A DNA stretch of 64,000 nt from Burkholderia pseudomultivorans (GTDB taxonomy: Bacteria > Pseudomonadota > Gammaproteobacteria > Burkholderiales > Burkholderiaceae): contig NZ_CABVPP010000002.1 of NCBI RefSeq assembly GCF_902499075.1, positions 124,001-188,000 of the forward strand, in the 5' to 3' direction. Both the position numbers and the translations under genes were made by a program. Below are positions 47,224-55,857 of the stretch, piece by piece; within the stretch, counting starts at the first letter, position 1; each line of letters opens with the position of its first letter. The notes below the pieces were generated by a model. That model was not told the origin of the DNA and searched no databases. It was given only the letters and a program-made list of their open reading frames with translations.

Positions 47224-47826
47224 TCAATCCTGCATCGGCGGGCGCTCGTCGAGTGCGACGGTGCCTGACGATCTGTCGGAGGCGGCCGGGGCCGCGGAGG
47301 ATGACGGTGCGACAGGCGCCGCCGGACGGCTGACGACCGGCTCGACCCGCTGCGGCGTGGCTGCCGGCATCGCCGGTTCGCCCGCAGGCTTCGCCGGCAT
47401 ACGCGCGTCGAGCGCCTGCGCCTTCTCGCGCCGGCGCACGGCCGACGCGAGACGCACGCCGCCGAGACCGAGCACGATCAGCGCGACGCCGGCAACCGCC
47501 GACAACACCCGGCCGGCGGCCGCGAGCGCGGGACCGTTGCCGGTGCCGATCGACCACACGACCGTCAACACGCCGGTCAGCCAGTTCACATGGCCGACCG
47601 CGCGTGCGACGGGCGCCGTCAGGTCGCCGTTGATCGCCGCATGAAACGCGAGCCACGCGAGCCCGAGCAGCGCGATGCCGAACGCCTGGCCGAGCATCGC
47701 CGGCTGGACGTTCGCCAGCTGCAGCGCGTTGAACAGCGCCTGCCAGGGCGTCAGCACGAACAGCACGCCGAACGCCAGCAGCAGCACGGCATCGATGATC
47801 AGCACGGCTCGCAGCAGCGGTTTCAT
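47224..47826 (-). CDS. Predicted membrane protein between guaB and guaA
   Basis: 200 aa, family not recognised. About four helices: LRAVLIIDAVLLLAFGVLFV, LGQAFGIALLGLAWLAFH, WLTGVLTVVWSIGTG and GRVLSAVAGVALIVLGLGG. The C-terminal 70 residues are cytoplasmic, Pro/Ala/Ser-rich and basic, and look disordered. Its start lies 6 bp after the guaB stop (ATG 47826; an in-frame TTG two codons upstream is rejected), so it is co-transcribed with guaB and probably guaA. I cannot assign a function. Confidence 0.65.
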   Translation of the reverse strand: MKPLLRAVLIIDAVLLLAFGVLFVLTPWQALFNALQLANVQPAMLGQAFGIALLGLAWLAFHAAINGDLTAPVARAVGHVNWLTGVLTVVWSIGTGNGPALAAAGRVLSAVAGVALIVLGLGGVRLASAVRRREKAQALDARMPAKPAGEPAMPAATPQRVEPVVSRPAAPVAPSSSAAPAASDRSSGTVALDERPPMQD

Positions 47827-47832
47827 CGGCAA

Positions 47833-49293
47833 TCAGTCCACGTGGTAGTTCGGGGCTTCCTTCGTGATCTGCACGTCGTGCACGTGCGACTCGCGCATGC
47901 CCGCGGCGGTGATCTGGACGAATTCGGCCTTGTCGTGCAGCTCGTCGATGGTCCGGCAGCCGCAGTAGCCCATGCTCGCGCGCACGCCGCCGACCAGCTG
48001 GAACAGGATCGCGTTGACCGAACCCTTGTACGCGACGCGACCTTCGATGCCTTCCGGCACGAGCTTGTCGATGTTCGCCGAGTTGTCCTGGAAGTAGCGA
48101 TCGGCCGCGCCGTCCTTCATCGCGCCGACGGAACCCATGCCGCGATACGACTTGTACTGGCGGCCCTGGTACAGGAACACGTCGCCCGGCGCCTCTTCGG
48201 TGCCCGCGAACATGCTGCCCATCATCACCGCGTTCGCGCCGGCCGCGAGGGCCTTCGACACGTCGCCCGAGAAACGCACGCCGCCGTCGGCGATGCACGG
48301 CACGCCGGTACCCTTCAGCGCTTCGGCGACGTTCGCGATCGCGCTGATCTGCGGCACGCCGACGCCCGCGACGATCCGCGTCGTGCAGATCGAGCCCGGG
48401 CCGATACCGACCTTGACCGCGTCCGCGCCGTATTCGACGAGCGCCTTCGCAGCGGCGGCCGTCGCGATGTTGCCGCCGATCACCTCGACGTGCGGGAAGT
48501 TCTGCTTGACCCAGCGCACGCGCTCGAGCACGCCCTTGCTGTGGCCGTGCGCGGTATCGACGACGATCACGTCGACGCCGGCCTGCACCAGCAGCTCGAC
48601 GCGTTCTTCGTTGTCCGGGCCGACGCCGACCGCCGCGCCCGCGCGCAGCTTGCCGTGCTCGTCCTTGCACGCGTCCGGGTGCTCGGTCTGCTTCGTGATG
48701 TCCTTGACGGTCATCAGGCCGCGCAGTTCGAACGCGTCGTTGACGACCAGCACGCGCTCGAGGCGGTGGCTGTGCATCAGCGCCTTCGCTTCGGCGAGCG
48801 GCGTGCCTTCCTTGACGGTGACGAGGCGCTCGCGCGGCGTCATGATCGACTTGACCGGCTCGTCGAGGCGCGTTTCGAAACGCAGGTCGCGGTTCGTGAC
48901 GATGCCGACGAGCTGCGGGCCCTCGACGACCGGGAAGCCCGAGATGCCATGCTGGCGCGACAGCGCGATCACATCGCGCACCTTCATCTGCGGCGGCACC
49001 GTGATCGGGTCGCGCACGACGCCCGACTCGAAACGCTTGACCTTCGCGACTTCGCGGGCCTGCTCGGCCGGCGTGAGGTTCTTGTGGACGATGCCGACGC
49101 CACCCTGCTGCGCCATCGCGATTGCGAGACGACCTTCGGTGACGGTGTCCATCGCGGCGGACACGAGCGGCATGTTCAGGGAGATGTTGCGGGTCAGCCT
49201 GGTCTTGAGGCTGGTGTCGCGCGGCAGAACGTCGGAGAAGGCCGGGACGAGGAGCACGTCATCGAAAGTGAGTGCTTTTTGGATCAGACGCAT
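47833..49293 (-). CDS. guaB: IMP dehydrogenase
   Basis: Oxidises IMP to XMP, the branch step to guanine nucleotides. 486 aa: N-terminal TIM-barrel part ([21 protein letters not shown] region), two CBS domains (about residues 90-200, PITVPPQM and [11 protein letters not shown]), catalytic loop [13 protein letters not shown] with the nucleophilic Cys, and the flap containing [10 protein letters not shown]. Feeds guaA in the same operon. A perfect -10 box lies just upstream. Confidence 0.98.
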   Translation of the reverse strand: MRLIQKALTFDDVLLVPAFSDVLPRDTSLKTRLTRNISLNMPLVSAAMDTVTEGRLAIAMAQQGGVGIVHKNLTPAEQAREVAKVKRFESGVVRDPITVPPQMKVRDVIALSRQHGISGFPVVEGPQLVGIVTNRDLRFETRLDEPVKSIMTPRERLVTVKEGTPLAEAKALMHSHRLERVLVVNDAFELRGLMTVKDITKQTEHPDACKDEHGKLRAGAAVGVGPDNEERVELLVQAGVDVIVVDTAHGHSKGVLERVRWVKQNFPHVEVIGGNIATAAAAKALVEYGADAVKVGIGPGSICTTRIVAGVGVPQISAIANVAEALKGTGVPCIADGGVRFSGDVSKALAAGANAVMMGSMFAGTEEAPGDVFLYQGRQYKSYRGMGSVGAMKDGAADRYFQDNSANIDKLVPEGIEGRVAYKGSVNAILFQLVGGVRASMGYCGCRTIDELHDKAEFVQITAAGMRESHVHDVQITKEAPNYHVD

Positions 49294-49319
49294 GGCAAAT
49301 CCTATGGGCGCAAAAGCGA

Positions 49320-49350
49320 ATTATACGCGAAGCGCCGTGAATTTTCACAA
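49320..49350 (-). promoter_or_regulatory. guaB promoter candidate
   Basis: Minus-strand TATAAT at 49325-49320, with TTGTGA 19 bp further upstream. The implied start is about 20 nt before the ATG at 49293. The -10 is perfect; spacing is slightly long. Confidence 0.55.
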
Positions 49351-49640
49351 CACGAACAACGGGTTAGCCGTTTCCGGACGTTCGGGGGCCGAATCGTTCG
49401 AATCGTCGTTCGGTTCGTTTTCGATCGCCTTTCGTTTCACCCCGGCAGGGAGCCGTTCGCGCAACGGGCCGCGCCGATCGCCAATGCCCGTGGCTGCCGG
49501 GCAACGCAGGACGCGCCGCCGGCCGCTTCGCAAGGCCGCTGGGACAACGGCGGCCAACCCGCGCTACGTCGGCGTCGGGCGCTGGCGCGCGCCGTTTCGC
49601 GCCGCGGCCGGCCGAAGGAACGTCACGCACCCTCCTCGCG
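49351..49640. other. Intergenic spacer upstream of the guaB promoter
   Basis: GC-rich, between the guaB promoter and the convergent end of the DUF2182 gene (same strand). No motif, RNA or terminator with a T-run was seen. Confidence 0.3.
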
Positions 49641-50450
49641 TTACACAACGCCTGCCGCGCGGGCGAGCATCGCGATACCCGCCCCGATGGCGATCCCGCC
49701 AACGATCTGCGCGGTGCGCCGGCCCGCCGGCATCAGCCGCTCGGCCGCGATCGCGACCGTCACCGCGGCCATTGCGCGCAGGTCCATGATGCCGGCCGCC
49801 AGCGCGACGCCCATCAGGTTCCCGCAGCACGCGCCGCAATCCAGCGCGGTCCGGATCCCGAGCCGCCAGGCGGCGCCGGCGCCCGCGCGCGGCACGTCCC
49901 CGTCGGCCGCCGCATGCCGGCAGCATGCCAGCCGGCGCGCCTTCCATCCGGAGAATTGCAGCGCGCCCGCGCCGAGCACCGTCGCACCGGCCGCGAACGG
50001 CACTGCCTGCGCGAGCGCCGGCAGTCGCGCCGTGGCCGCCATCAGCGCGTCGCCGAGCGGAAATACCAGCATGCCGACGGCCATCCACGCCGAGAAATAG
50101 CCGGCCGCCATCGCCGCGACATACGCGCTCGCGCGCATGCCGCCGGGCACGCTCGCGCCGAGGCGCCGCCGGTAGCGCCACAGCGCCGGCGCGAGCACGG
50201 GCAGCATCATCGTCACGATCATCGCGCCCCACATTTCGGAGAACGCCGCGAATGCGTCGCCGACCCGCGAGCCGCACGGACGCAGCCAGGCGGCCGACAT
50301 CGTCCAGCCGCCGTGCATCGGCATGCCGGCCATCGCGTCCATCGATGCGTGCTGCACCAGCATCGCCGCGGCGGCGGCCGCGAACACCGCGGCGAGCACG
50401 GCACCGAATCCGCGCCAGTCGACGCCCGCCCTGACGGCCACGGGTTTCAT
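49641..50450 (-). CDS. DUF2182 predicted metal-binding membrane protein
   Basis: 269 aa with about six or seven helices. The first periplasmic loop is Met/His-rich (M30, H34, M37, M40, M43, M45, H46, M51 around ASMDAMAGMPMHGGWTM), followed by WGAMIVTMMLPVLAPALW and MAAGYFSAWMAVGMLVFPLG. A CCRH near residue 175 and a CGACCGN segment add Cys/His. DUF2182 is described as predicted metal-binding. Lies 31 bp after the DUF899 gene in the same direction. Copper handling is plausible from the Met motifs but unproved. Confidence 0.8.
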   Translation of the reverse strand: MKPVAVRAGVDWRGFGAVLAAVFAAAAAAMLVQHASMDAMAGMPMHGGWTMSAAWLRPCGSRVGDAFAAFSEMWGAMIVTMMLPVLAPALWRYRRRLGASVPGGMRASAYVAAMAAGYFSAWMAVGMLVFPLGDALMAATARLPALAQAVPFAAGATVLGAGALQFSGWKARRLACCRHAAADGDVPRAGAGAAWRLGIRTALDCGACCGNLMGVALAAGIMDLRAMAAVTVAIAAERLMPAGRRTAQIVGGIAIGAGIAMLARAAGVV

Positions 50451-50481
50451 CGTCCGCTCCGCTCGTCTTGCCCGACCGCGC

Positions 50482-51246
50482 TCAGCCGAGCGCGTACTCG
50501 TCGTGCCGGCGCCACCAGACCCCCGTCTCGTTGCGCCCGCGCGGCGCACGGTCGAGCCACTGGTACATCCCCCACAAGCCATCGAGGCCGCGCGCATAGG
50601 TCGAGTACGTGTGATAGACGACGCCGTCTTCGCACACGAACGCGCTCATCCCCGGCCGGTCGAGCGAGTACGTGGCCGCATCGGTGCCGCACGTCGCCGC
50701 GAACTGCGCGACGGCCGGCGGCGGCGGATCCATGTCCATCGCGTGGCCGGCGCGGGCGTAGTTGTATTCGACGTCGCCTGCGCGCTGCTGTGTTTCGGTG
50801 AACGACACATTGAAGTCGAAGTTGAAATCGCTGCCGACCGACGACGCCCACGGAAACCGCCAGCCCATCCGCTGCCGGTAGGCCAGCAGCTTCGCGAGCG
50901 GTGCGCGCGACACGGCCGCGAGCGTCACGTCGTGATTCGCCAGATGGACGGCAAAGCCGTCGAAGCCGTCGGCAAGCGCCGAGCAGGACGGGCATCCGGT
51001 CCGGTAGTCGGGGCCGAACATGAAGTGATAGACGAGCAGCTGCGAGCGGCCGAGAAACAGGTCCGCCAGCGTCGCCGGCCCGTCGGCGGTGTCGAACCGG
51101 TAGGTCTTGTCGACCCGCACCCAGGGCAGCGCCTGGCGCCGCCGTGCGAGTTCGTCGCTTTGCCGCGTCAACGCCTTTTCGGCATCGAGCAGCGAGGTCC
51201 GCGCAGCCAGCCATTCGTCGCGCGTTCCGGTCGGGTGAGTCGTCAT
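50482..51246 (-). CDS. DUF899 thioredoxin-fold protein
   Basis: 254 aa of the DUF899/AhpC-like thioredoxin superfamily. CPSC pair C85/C88 in YRTGCPSCSALADGFDGF; the N-terminal EWLAARTSLLDAEKALTRQS and the late RGLDGLWGMYQWLDRAPRGR are family marks. Cytosolic. ATG 51246 has GGAGGC 8 nt upstream; ATG 51261 is an alternative. Heads a two-gene unit with the DUF2182 protein, suggesting thiol redox coupled to a metal or peroxide response. Confidence 0.85.
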   Translation of the reverse strand: MTTHPTGTRDEWLAARTSLLDAEKALTRQSDELARRRQALPWVRVDKTYRFDTADGPATLADLFLGRSQLLVYHFMFGPDYRTGCPSCSALADGFDGFAVHLANHDVTLAAVSRAPLAKLLAYRQRMGWRFPWASSVGSDFNFDFNVSFTETQQRAGDVEYNYARAGHAMDMDPPPPAVAQFAATCGTDAATYSLDRPGMSAFVCEDGVVYHTYSTYARGLDGLWGMYQWLDRAPRGRNETGVWWRRHDEYALG

Positions 51247-51360
51247 CGTGGGTGCCTCCATTCGGTCTGTATCCGGGCACGGCGTACCGGGCCGTGTGCG
51301 TGGTGCTAGATTAGTGCCGGGCATCGAGCCGGAGGGAGTGACAAGTGTGTCGGGATTCGA

Positions 51361-52581
51361 ATGGATTCGCTGATCACCGCGGCCGCGCGCGCGCTCGCGG
51401 CCGGTGATGCGCTCGGCGCGCTGAACCGTGTCGCGCTGCGCGACGATGCGCCCGCGCTGGCCTTGCGTGGCATCGCGATGGCGCAGCTCGGCGACTTCGA
51501 GCGCGCGCGCGTGCTGGTCCGCGGCGCGGCACGCGCGTTCGGCGCGAAGGAAGCGGTGGCCCGTGCGCGCTGCGTGGTCGCGGAAGCCGAGATCGCGCTC
51601 GCGTCGCGCGACCTCGGCTGGCCGTCGCGCGCGCTCGACGCCGCATGCGCGACGCTCGACGCGCACGGCGATCGGGCGAATGCCGCGCATGCGCGCTATC
51701 TGCGCGTGCGCCGCCTGCTGCTGATCGGACACGTCGACGAAGCGGAACGGCTGCTCGCGACGCTCGATCCCGCGCCGCTGCCCGCAGCATCGCGCGCCAC
51801 CCACGAACTGATCGCGGCCGGCATCGCGATGCGCCGGATCCGCGCGCGCACCGCCCGCGCGGCACTGGCACGCGCACGCGACGCCGCGCGCGACGCCGGC
51901 ATCGCCGCGCTGACGGCCGAAGTCGACGCCGCATGCCGGCTGCTTGCCGCCCCGGCGGCGCGGCTCATCGCGCGCGGCGCATCGCGGCTCGTGTCGCTCG
52001 ACGAAGTCGAGGCGCTGCTGGCATCGAACGCGCTCGTCGTCAATGCGTGCCGCCATACGGTGCGCGACGCACGCACGACCGTGTCGCTCGCGCGCCGCCC
52101 GGTGCTGTTCGAACTCGCTCGCCTGCTCAGCGAAGCATGGCCGGCCGACGTGTCGCGCCACGCGCTGGTGGCCGCCGCGTTCCGCGCGAAACAGGCGGAC
52201 GAGTCGCATCGTGCGCGGCTGCGTGTCGAGATCGGACGGCTGCGCGCGGTGCTGCGGCCGCTCGCGAATCTCAGCGCGACGCCGCGCGGCTTCGCGCTCG
52301 AACCGCTCGGCGTGCGCGAGACCGTCGTGCTCGCACGCCCGGTCGACGACCGCCACGCCGCCGTGCTCGCGCTGCTCGCCGACGGCGAAGCGTGGTCGAG
52401 TTCGGCGCTGGCGCTCGCGCTCGGCGCGAGCCAGCGCACCGTGCAGCGCGGACTCGACGCACTCGCGGAAGCCGGCAAGGTGCAGGCGATCGGGCGCGGC
52501 CGCGCGCGACGCTGGATGATGCCGCCGCTGCCCGGATTCGCGACGACCTTGTTACTCCCCACGCTGGTACCGGGCGACTAG
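51361..52581 (+). CDS. Unusual TPR/winged-helix regulator
   Basis: 406 aa, not a standard family. Residues 1-200 are Ala/Arg-rich helices with TPR-like pairs (ARALAAGDALGALNRVALRD; RYLRVRRLLLIGHVDEAERL). The centre, about 235-300, resembles an OmpR/SARP winged helix (RRPVLFELARLLSEAWPADV). The C terminus, about 340-395, is a second winged helix (HAAVLALLADGEAWSSSALA, LGASQRTVQRGLDALAEAGK). Divergent from DUF899-DUF2182 by 114 bp, so it probably regulates them. No receiver domain. Function uncertain. Confidence 0.65.
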   Translation: MDSLITAAARALAAGDALGALNRVALRDDAPALALRGIAMAQLGDFERARVLVRGAARAFGAKEAVARARCVVAEAEIALASRDLGWPSRALDAACATLDAHGDRANAAHARYLRVRRLLLIGHVDEAERLLATLDPAPLPAASRATHELIAAGIAMRRIRARTARAALARARDAARDAGIAALTAEVDAACRLLAAPAARLIARGASRLVSLDEVEALLASNALVVNACRHTVRDARTTVSLARRPVLFELARLLSEAWPADVSRHALVAAAFRAKQADESHRARLRVEIGRLRAVLRPLANLSATPRGFALEPLGVRETVVLARPVDDRHAAVLALLADGEAWSSSALALALGASQRTVQRGLDALAEAGKVQAIGRGRARRWMMPPLPGFATTLLLPTLVPGD

Positions 52582-52639
52582 GATCCGTTTACGCAGGCAG
52601 CACCCGACGCACTCCCTACCGAACGACGAGGCGACGACG

Positions 52640-53326
52640 ATGAAACGATCCAGGGCAGACATCATTCGCGAATACGGCCCGTTTCCGGGCGTCGACGGCG
52701 TACACGGCGTCACGTTCGACGGACGGCACGTGTGGTTCGCGTCCGGCGACAAGCTGAACGCACTCGATCCGGCGCGCGGCACGACGCTGCGCGCGCTCGA
52801 CATCGCCGCGCACGCGGGCACCGCCTTCGACGGCCGCCACCTGTTCCAGATCGTCGAAGACCGGATCGAGAAAATCGATCCGCAATCGGGCCGCGTGCTC
52901 GCGACGATCCCCGCGCCCGGCGGCGGCGGCGATTCCGGGCTCGCGTGGGCCGAAGGCACGCTGTGGGTCGGCCAGTACCGCGAGCGCAAGATTCATCAGG
53001 TCGATCCGCAATCGGGCGCGGTGCTGCGCACGATCGAATCGAATCGCTTCGTCACCGGCGTGACATGGGTCGACGGCGAGTTGTGGCACGGCACCTGGGA
53101 AGCCGACCAGAGCGAATTGCGGCGCATCGATCCGCAAACCGGACAGGTGCTGGAGCAACTCGACATGCCGGACGGCGTCGGCGTGTCGGGGCTGGAATCC
53201 GACGGCGGCGAGCGCTTCTACTGCGGCGGCGGCAACAGCGGCAAGCTGCGCGCCGTGCGCCGCCCCGCGCGCAACGCATCGCATGACGACGGGGGCGCGG
53301 CGGACGACGATGAGGCCGGCCGCTGA
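52640..53326 (+). CDS. Beta-propeller (YncE/glutaminyl cyclotransferase-like) protein
   Basis: 228 aa. Repeated blade motifs: HVWFASGDKLNALDPARG, HLFQIVEDRIEKIDPQSG, TLWVGQYRERKIHQVDPQSG, ELRRIDPQTGQVLEQL, consistent with a five-to-seven-blade propeller. No signal peptide. Similar to glutamine cyclotransferase and virginiamycin B lyase-like propellers, but the catalytic residues cannot be recognised. The last 20 residues are acidic and low complexity. Function unknown. Confidence 0.7.
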   Translation: MKRSRADIIREYGPFPGVDGVHGVTFDGRHVWFASGDKLNALDPARGTTLRALDIAAHAGTAFDGRHLFQIVEDRIEKIDPQSGRVLATIPAPGGGGDSGLAWAEGTLWVGQYRERKIHQVDPQSGAVLRTIESNRFVTGVTWVDGELWHGTWEADQSELRRIDPQTGQVLEQLDMPDGVGVSGLESDGGERFYCGGGNSGKLRAVRRPARNASHDDGGAADDDEAGR

Positions 53327-53423
53327 CCGGCCCGCAAGTGCGCCGAGTGCAGGAATGAACAAGACGCGATGGCACCCGTGCCGCTAAGATGCGCGCTCGT
53401 CAGTGATTCGTTCGGAGCAGTCG

Positions 53424-54398
53424 ATGCAGCGCGGTGTGGTGTATGGTGTCCTGGCCGGTGCCCTATGGGGCATGGTGTTTCTCGTTCCGCGGCTGCTGAC
53501 CGACTTCTCGCCGCTGCTGCTGAGCGTCGGCCGCTACGCGATGTACGGTCTCGTGTCGTTCGCGGCCGCGCTGCCGGCCGCGCGTTCGCTGCTCGCGCGC
53601 CTGACCCGCGCCGATCTTGTCGCGCTCGCGCGGCTCGCGCTGGTCGGCAACGTCGCGTACTACCTGCTGCTGGCCTGCGCGGTGCACCTGATCGGCATCG
53701 CGCCGACGTCGCTGATCGTCGGCGTGCTGCCCGTGACCGTCACGCTCGTCGGTCTCGGCGACCACGGCGCGATGCCGCTGCGGCGCCTCGCCGGGCCGCT
53801 CGCGCTGGTCGTCGCCGGCATCGCGTGCATCAACGTCGACCTGTTCACGTCGTCGGCCGCGCACGCGACGACGCTCGGCCAGAAGCTCGCCGGCATCGCG
53901 TGCGCCAGCGGCGCTCTGGCGAGCTGGACCTGGTATGCGGTCGCCAACGCGCGCTACCTGCAGCGCCACCATCGTTTCAGCGGCAACGAATGGTCGGTGC
54001 TGTGGGGCGTCGTGACAGGCCTGATCGGCGCGCTTTGCTGGGCCGTGATCGTCGCGCTGCCGGCCGGCACCGTGCAGGCCGCGGTTCCGGCATCGCGCTG
54101 GCAACTGTTCTGGCTGTTGAATCTGGTGCTCGCGATCGGCGCGTCGTGGCTCGGCAACGGGCTGTGGAACGCCGCGTCGAAGCGCCTGCCGCTGACGCTG
54201 TCGGGCCAGCTGATCGTGTTCGAGACCGCATTCGCGATGCTGTACGCGTTCATCTACGACCAACGGATGCCGCGCGTGCTCGAGATCGCCGCGCTCGCGC
54301 TGCTGCTGGCGGGCGTTTATGGATCGGTGCGCCGGCACGGCGATACCGGGAACACGCCGGACCATACAGCGGCGAACGCGAACGCCACCGCGCACTGA
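53424..54398 (+). CDS. DMT superfamily (EamA-like) transporter
   Basis: 324-aa carrier with ten predicted helices in two EamA halves (VVYGVLAGALWGMVFLVPR at the start; LLNLVLAIGASWLGNGLWN and QLIVFETAFAMLYAFIYDQ in the second half). Start ATG 53424 is preferred to GTG 53403. Typical exporter of amino acids or metabolites. No partner gene identified nearby. Confidence 0.88.
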   Translation: MQRGVVYGVLAGALWGMVFLVPRLLTDFSPLLLSVGRYAMYGLVSFAAALPAARSLLARLTRADLVALARLALVGNVAYYLLLACAVHLIGIAPTSLIVGVLPVTVTLVGLGDHGAMPLRRLAGPLALVVAGIACINVDLFTSSAAHATTLGQKLAGIACASGALASWTWYAVANARYLQRHHRFSGNEWSVLWGVVTGLIGALCWAVIVALPAGTVQAAVPASRWQLFWLLNLVLAIGASWLGNGLWNAASKRLPLTLSGQLIVFETAFAMLYAFIYDQRMPRVLEIAALALLLAGVYGSVRRHGDTGNTPDHTAANANATAH

Positions 54399-54440
54399 GC
54401 GCGGCGACCTTTGATCGGACGAATGTCGGAAAGAACGGAC

Positions 54441-54468
54441 CGCGCGTCAGCGCGCGTCAGCGCGCGTC
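54441..54468. repeat. Short tandem repeat over the rnfH stop
   Basis: CGCGCGTCAG twice and CGCGCGTC. The TGA of the rnfH gene (tca at 54457-54459) is inside it, so a unit gain or loss would still leave a stop codon. Confidence 0.7.
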
Positions 54469-54780
54469 CTTGTGCATCCACTTGCGGCCCTCGATGGAGC
54501 CGTCGCGGCGCGACTTGTCGACGCGCCGCTGGCGCGCGATTTTCGGATCGACGATCAGCGGGCGGTAGATCTCGACGCGGTCGTGATCGGCGAGCGGCGC
54601 ATCGAGCGGCGCGAGCTTGCCGTACACGCCCGTCTTCGCGTGGGCGAGATCGATCTCCGGGTGCATCGCCAGCACGCCGCTCGCCTCGATCGCCGCGCGC
54701 ACGGTCGCGCCTTCGGGCAACGACACCGGAATCAGCGTCTGGCGATCCGGCAGCGCATAGCAGACTTCGATCGACAACAT
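54457..54780 (-). CDS. rnfH: RnfH/RatB ubiquitin-like (UPF0125) protein
   Basis: 107 aa, beta-grasp fold of the RnfH family. Signatures: LSIEVCYALPDRQTLIPVSL, HPEIDLAHAKTGVYGKLA, and DRVEIYRPLIVDPKIARQRR. Starts 4 bp after the ratA stop (ATG 54780); a second in-frame ATG at 54798 would overlap ratA by 14 bp. The C-terminal tail is very basic (RRDGSIEGRKWMHKDAR) and is not required in relatives. Confidence 0.9.
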   Translation of the reverse strand: MLSIEVCYALPDRQTLIPVSLPEGATVRAAIEASGVLAMHPEIDLAHAKTGVYGKLAPLDAPLADHDRVEIYRPLIVDPKIARQRRVDKSRRDGSIEGRKWMHKDAR

Positions 54781-54784
54781 CGCC

Positions 54785-55222
54785 TTACCCCTTGCCATAG
54801 CGCTGGTCCGCGCGCTTGACGAACGAATCGACGAACGTGTTCGCGATATGGCTGAACACGGGGCCGATGATTTTCTCGAGCAGGATGCTCGAAAACTCGT
54901 AATGCAGCGCGAATTCGATCTTGCACGCGTCGGCGCGCAGCGCGGTGAAGCGCCACGAACCGGTGAACTTCTTGAACGGGCCGTCCGCGAACTCCATGTC
55001 GATGCGCGTCGGGCGCTGCTGCGTGTTGCGCGTCGCGAAATGCTGCTTGATGCCCTTGAAGTTGATGTCGATGCGCGCTTCCATCCCGCTGTCGTCCTGG
55101 CGCCGAATCTCGACGCCGCCGCACCAGGGCAGGAAGTTGGGGTAGTCGGCCACGTCGGTGACGAGGTCGAACATCTGTTCCGCCGAATGACGGATCAATA
55201 CGGTTTTCTGGACATCTGCCAT
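54785..55222 (-). CDS. ratA: RatA/COQ10-like START-domain protein
   Basis: 145 aa of the polyketide cyclase/START family. Marks: HSAEQMFDLVTDVADYPNFL (in part), WCGGVEIRR, and SHIANTFVDSFVKRADQRYG. In E. coli RatA inhibits 50S-30S joining, in other bacteria and yeast relatives bind ubiquinone; which applies here is unclear. Shares the classic ratA-rnfH/smpB divergent arrangement, with smpB 98 bp away on the other strand. Confidence 0.9.
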   Translation of the reverse strand: MADVQKTVLIRHSAEQMFDLVTDVADYPNFLPWCGGVEIRRQDDSGMEARIDINFKGIKQHFATRNTQQRPTRIDMEFADGPFKKFTGSWRFTALRADACKIEFALHYEFSSILLEKIIGPVFSHIANTFVDSFVKRADQRYGKG

Positions 55223-55320
55223 AAATCGCGCGGCATCGCTGAAGGTGGGAAAGCAAGCCGGGCGATTCCCGCCCCGCTTTGCTAAAATCGTGATTTTAAA
55301 CGAGTTGGCCCGATCCTTTC

Positions 55321-55767
55321 ATGAGCATCATCGACAACAGGAAAGCGCACTTCGATTATCACATCGAGGAACGCTACGAAGCGGGGCTCGTGCTCGAGGG
55401 CTGGGAAGTCAAGGCGCTGCGCGCCGGGCGCGGCCAGATCAAGGAAGGCTACGTCGTGATCAAGCACGCGGAGATCTTCCTGATCGGCACGCACATCAGC
55501 CCGCTGCCCGAGGCCTCGACGCACATCAAGCCCGATCCCGTGCGCACGCGCAAGCTGCTGCTGCACCGCGACGAGATCAAGAAACTGATCGGCAAGGTCG
55601 AGCAGCGCGGCTATACGCTCGTGCCGCTGAACTTCCACTACAAGGGCGGCCGCGTGAAGTGCGACATCGCGCTCGCGAAGGGCAAGAAGCTGCACGACAA
55701 GCGCGAAACCGAGAAGAAGCGCGACTGGGAACGCGAGAAGGCGCGCATCATGCGCGCAGGCGCCTGA
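55321..55767 (+). CDS. smpB: SsrA-binding protein SmpB
   Basis: Partners tmRNA in trans-translation. 148 aa with [43 protein letters not shown] and the basic C-terminal tail ([17 protein letters not shown]) that mimics the codon-anticodon helix. tmRNA itself is not in this window. A candidate -10 TAAAAT lies at 55283-55288. Confidence 0.97.
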   Translation: MSIIDNRKAHFDYHIEERYEAGLVLEGWEVKALRAGRGQIKEGYVVIKHAEIFLIGTHISPLPEASTHIKPDPVRTRKLLLHRDEIKKLIGKVEQRGYTLVPLNFHYKGGRVKCDIALAKGKKLHDKRETEKKRDWEREKARIMRAGA

Positions 55768-55799
55768 CGCTTCACGTCCGCTCCCGCGTCAAAATGACA

Positions 55800-55829
55800 C
55801 GGCCCGCTCGAAGCGGGCCGTTGTTGTTT
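55800..55829 (+). terminator. Terminator of smpB
   Basis: Stem CGGCCCGCT/AGCGGGCCG, loop CGA, T-rich tail TTGTTGTTT. Lies 33 bp past the stop and may also serve the convergent qmcA gene. Confidence 0.8.
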
Positions 55830-55857
55830 CTACTGAAGATAACGCGACGCGAAGGCC

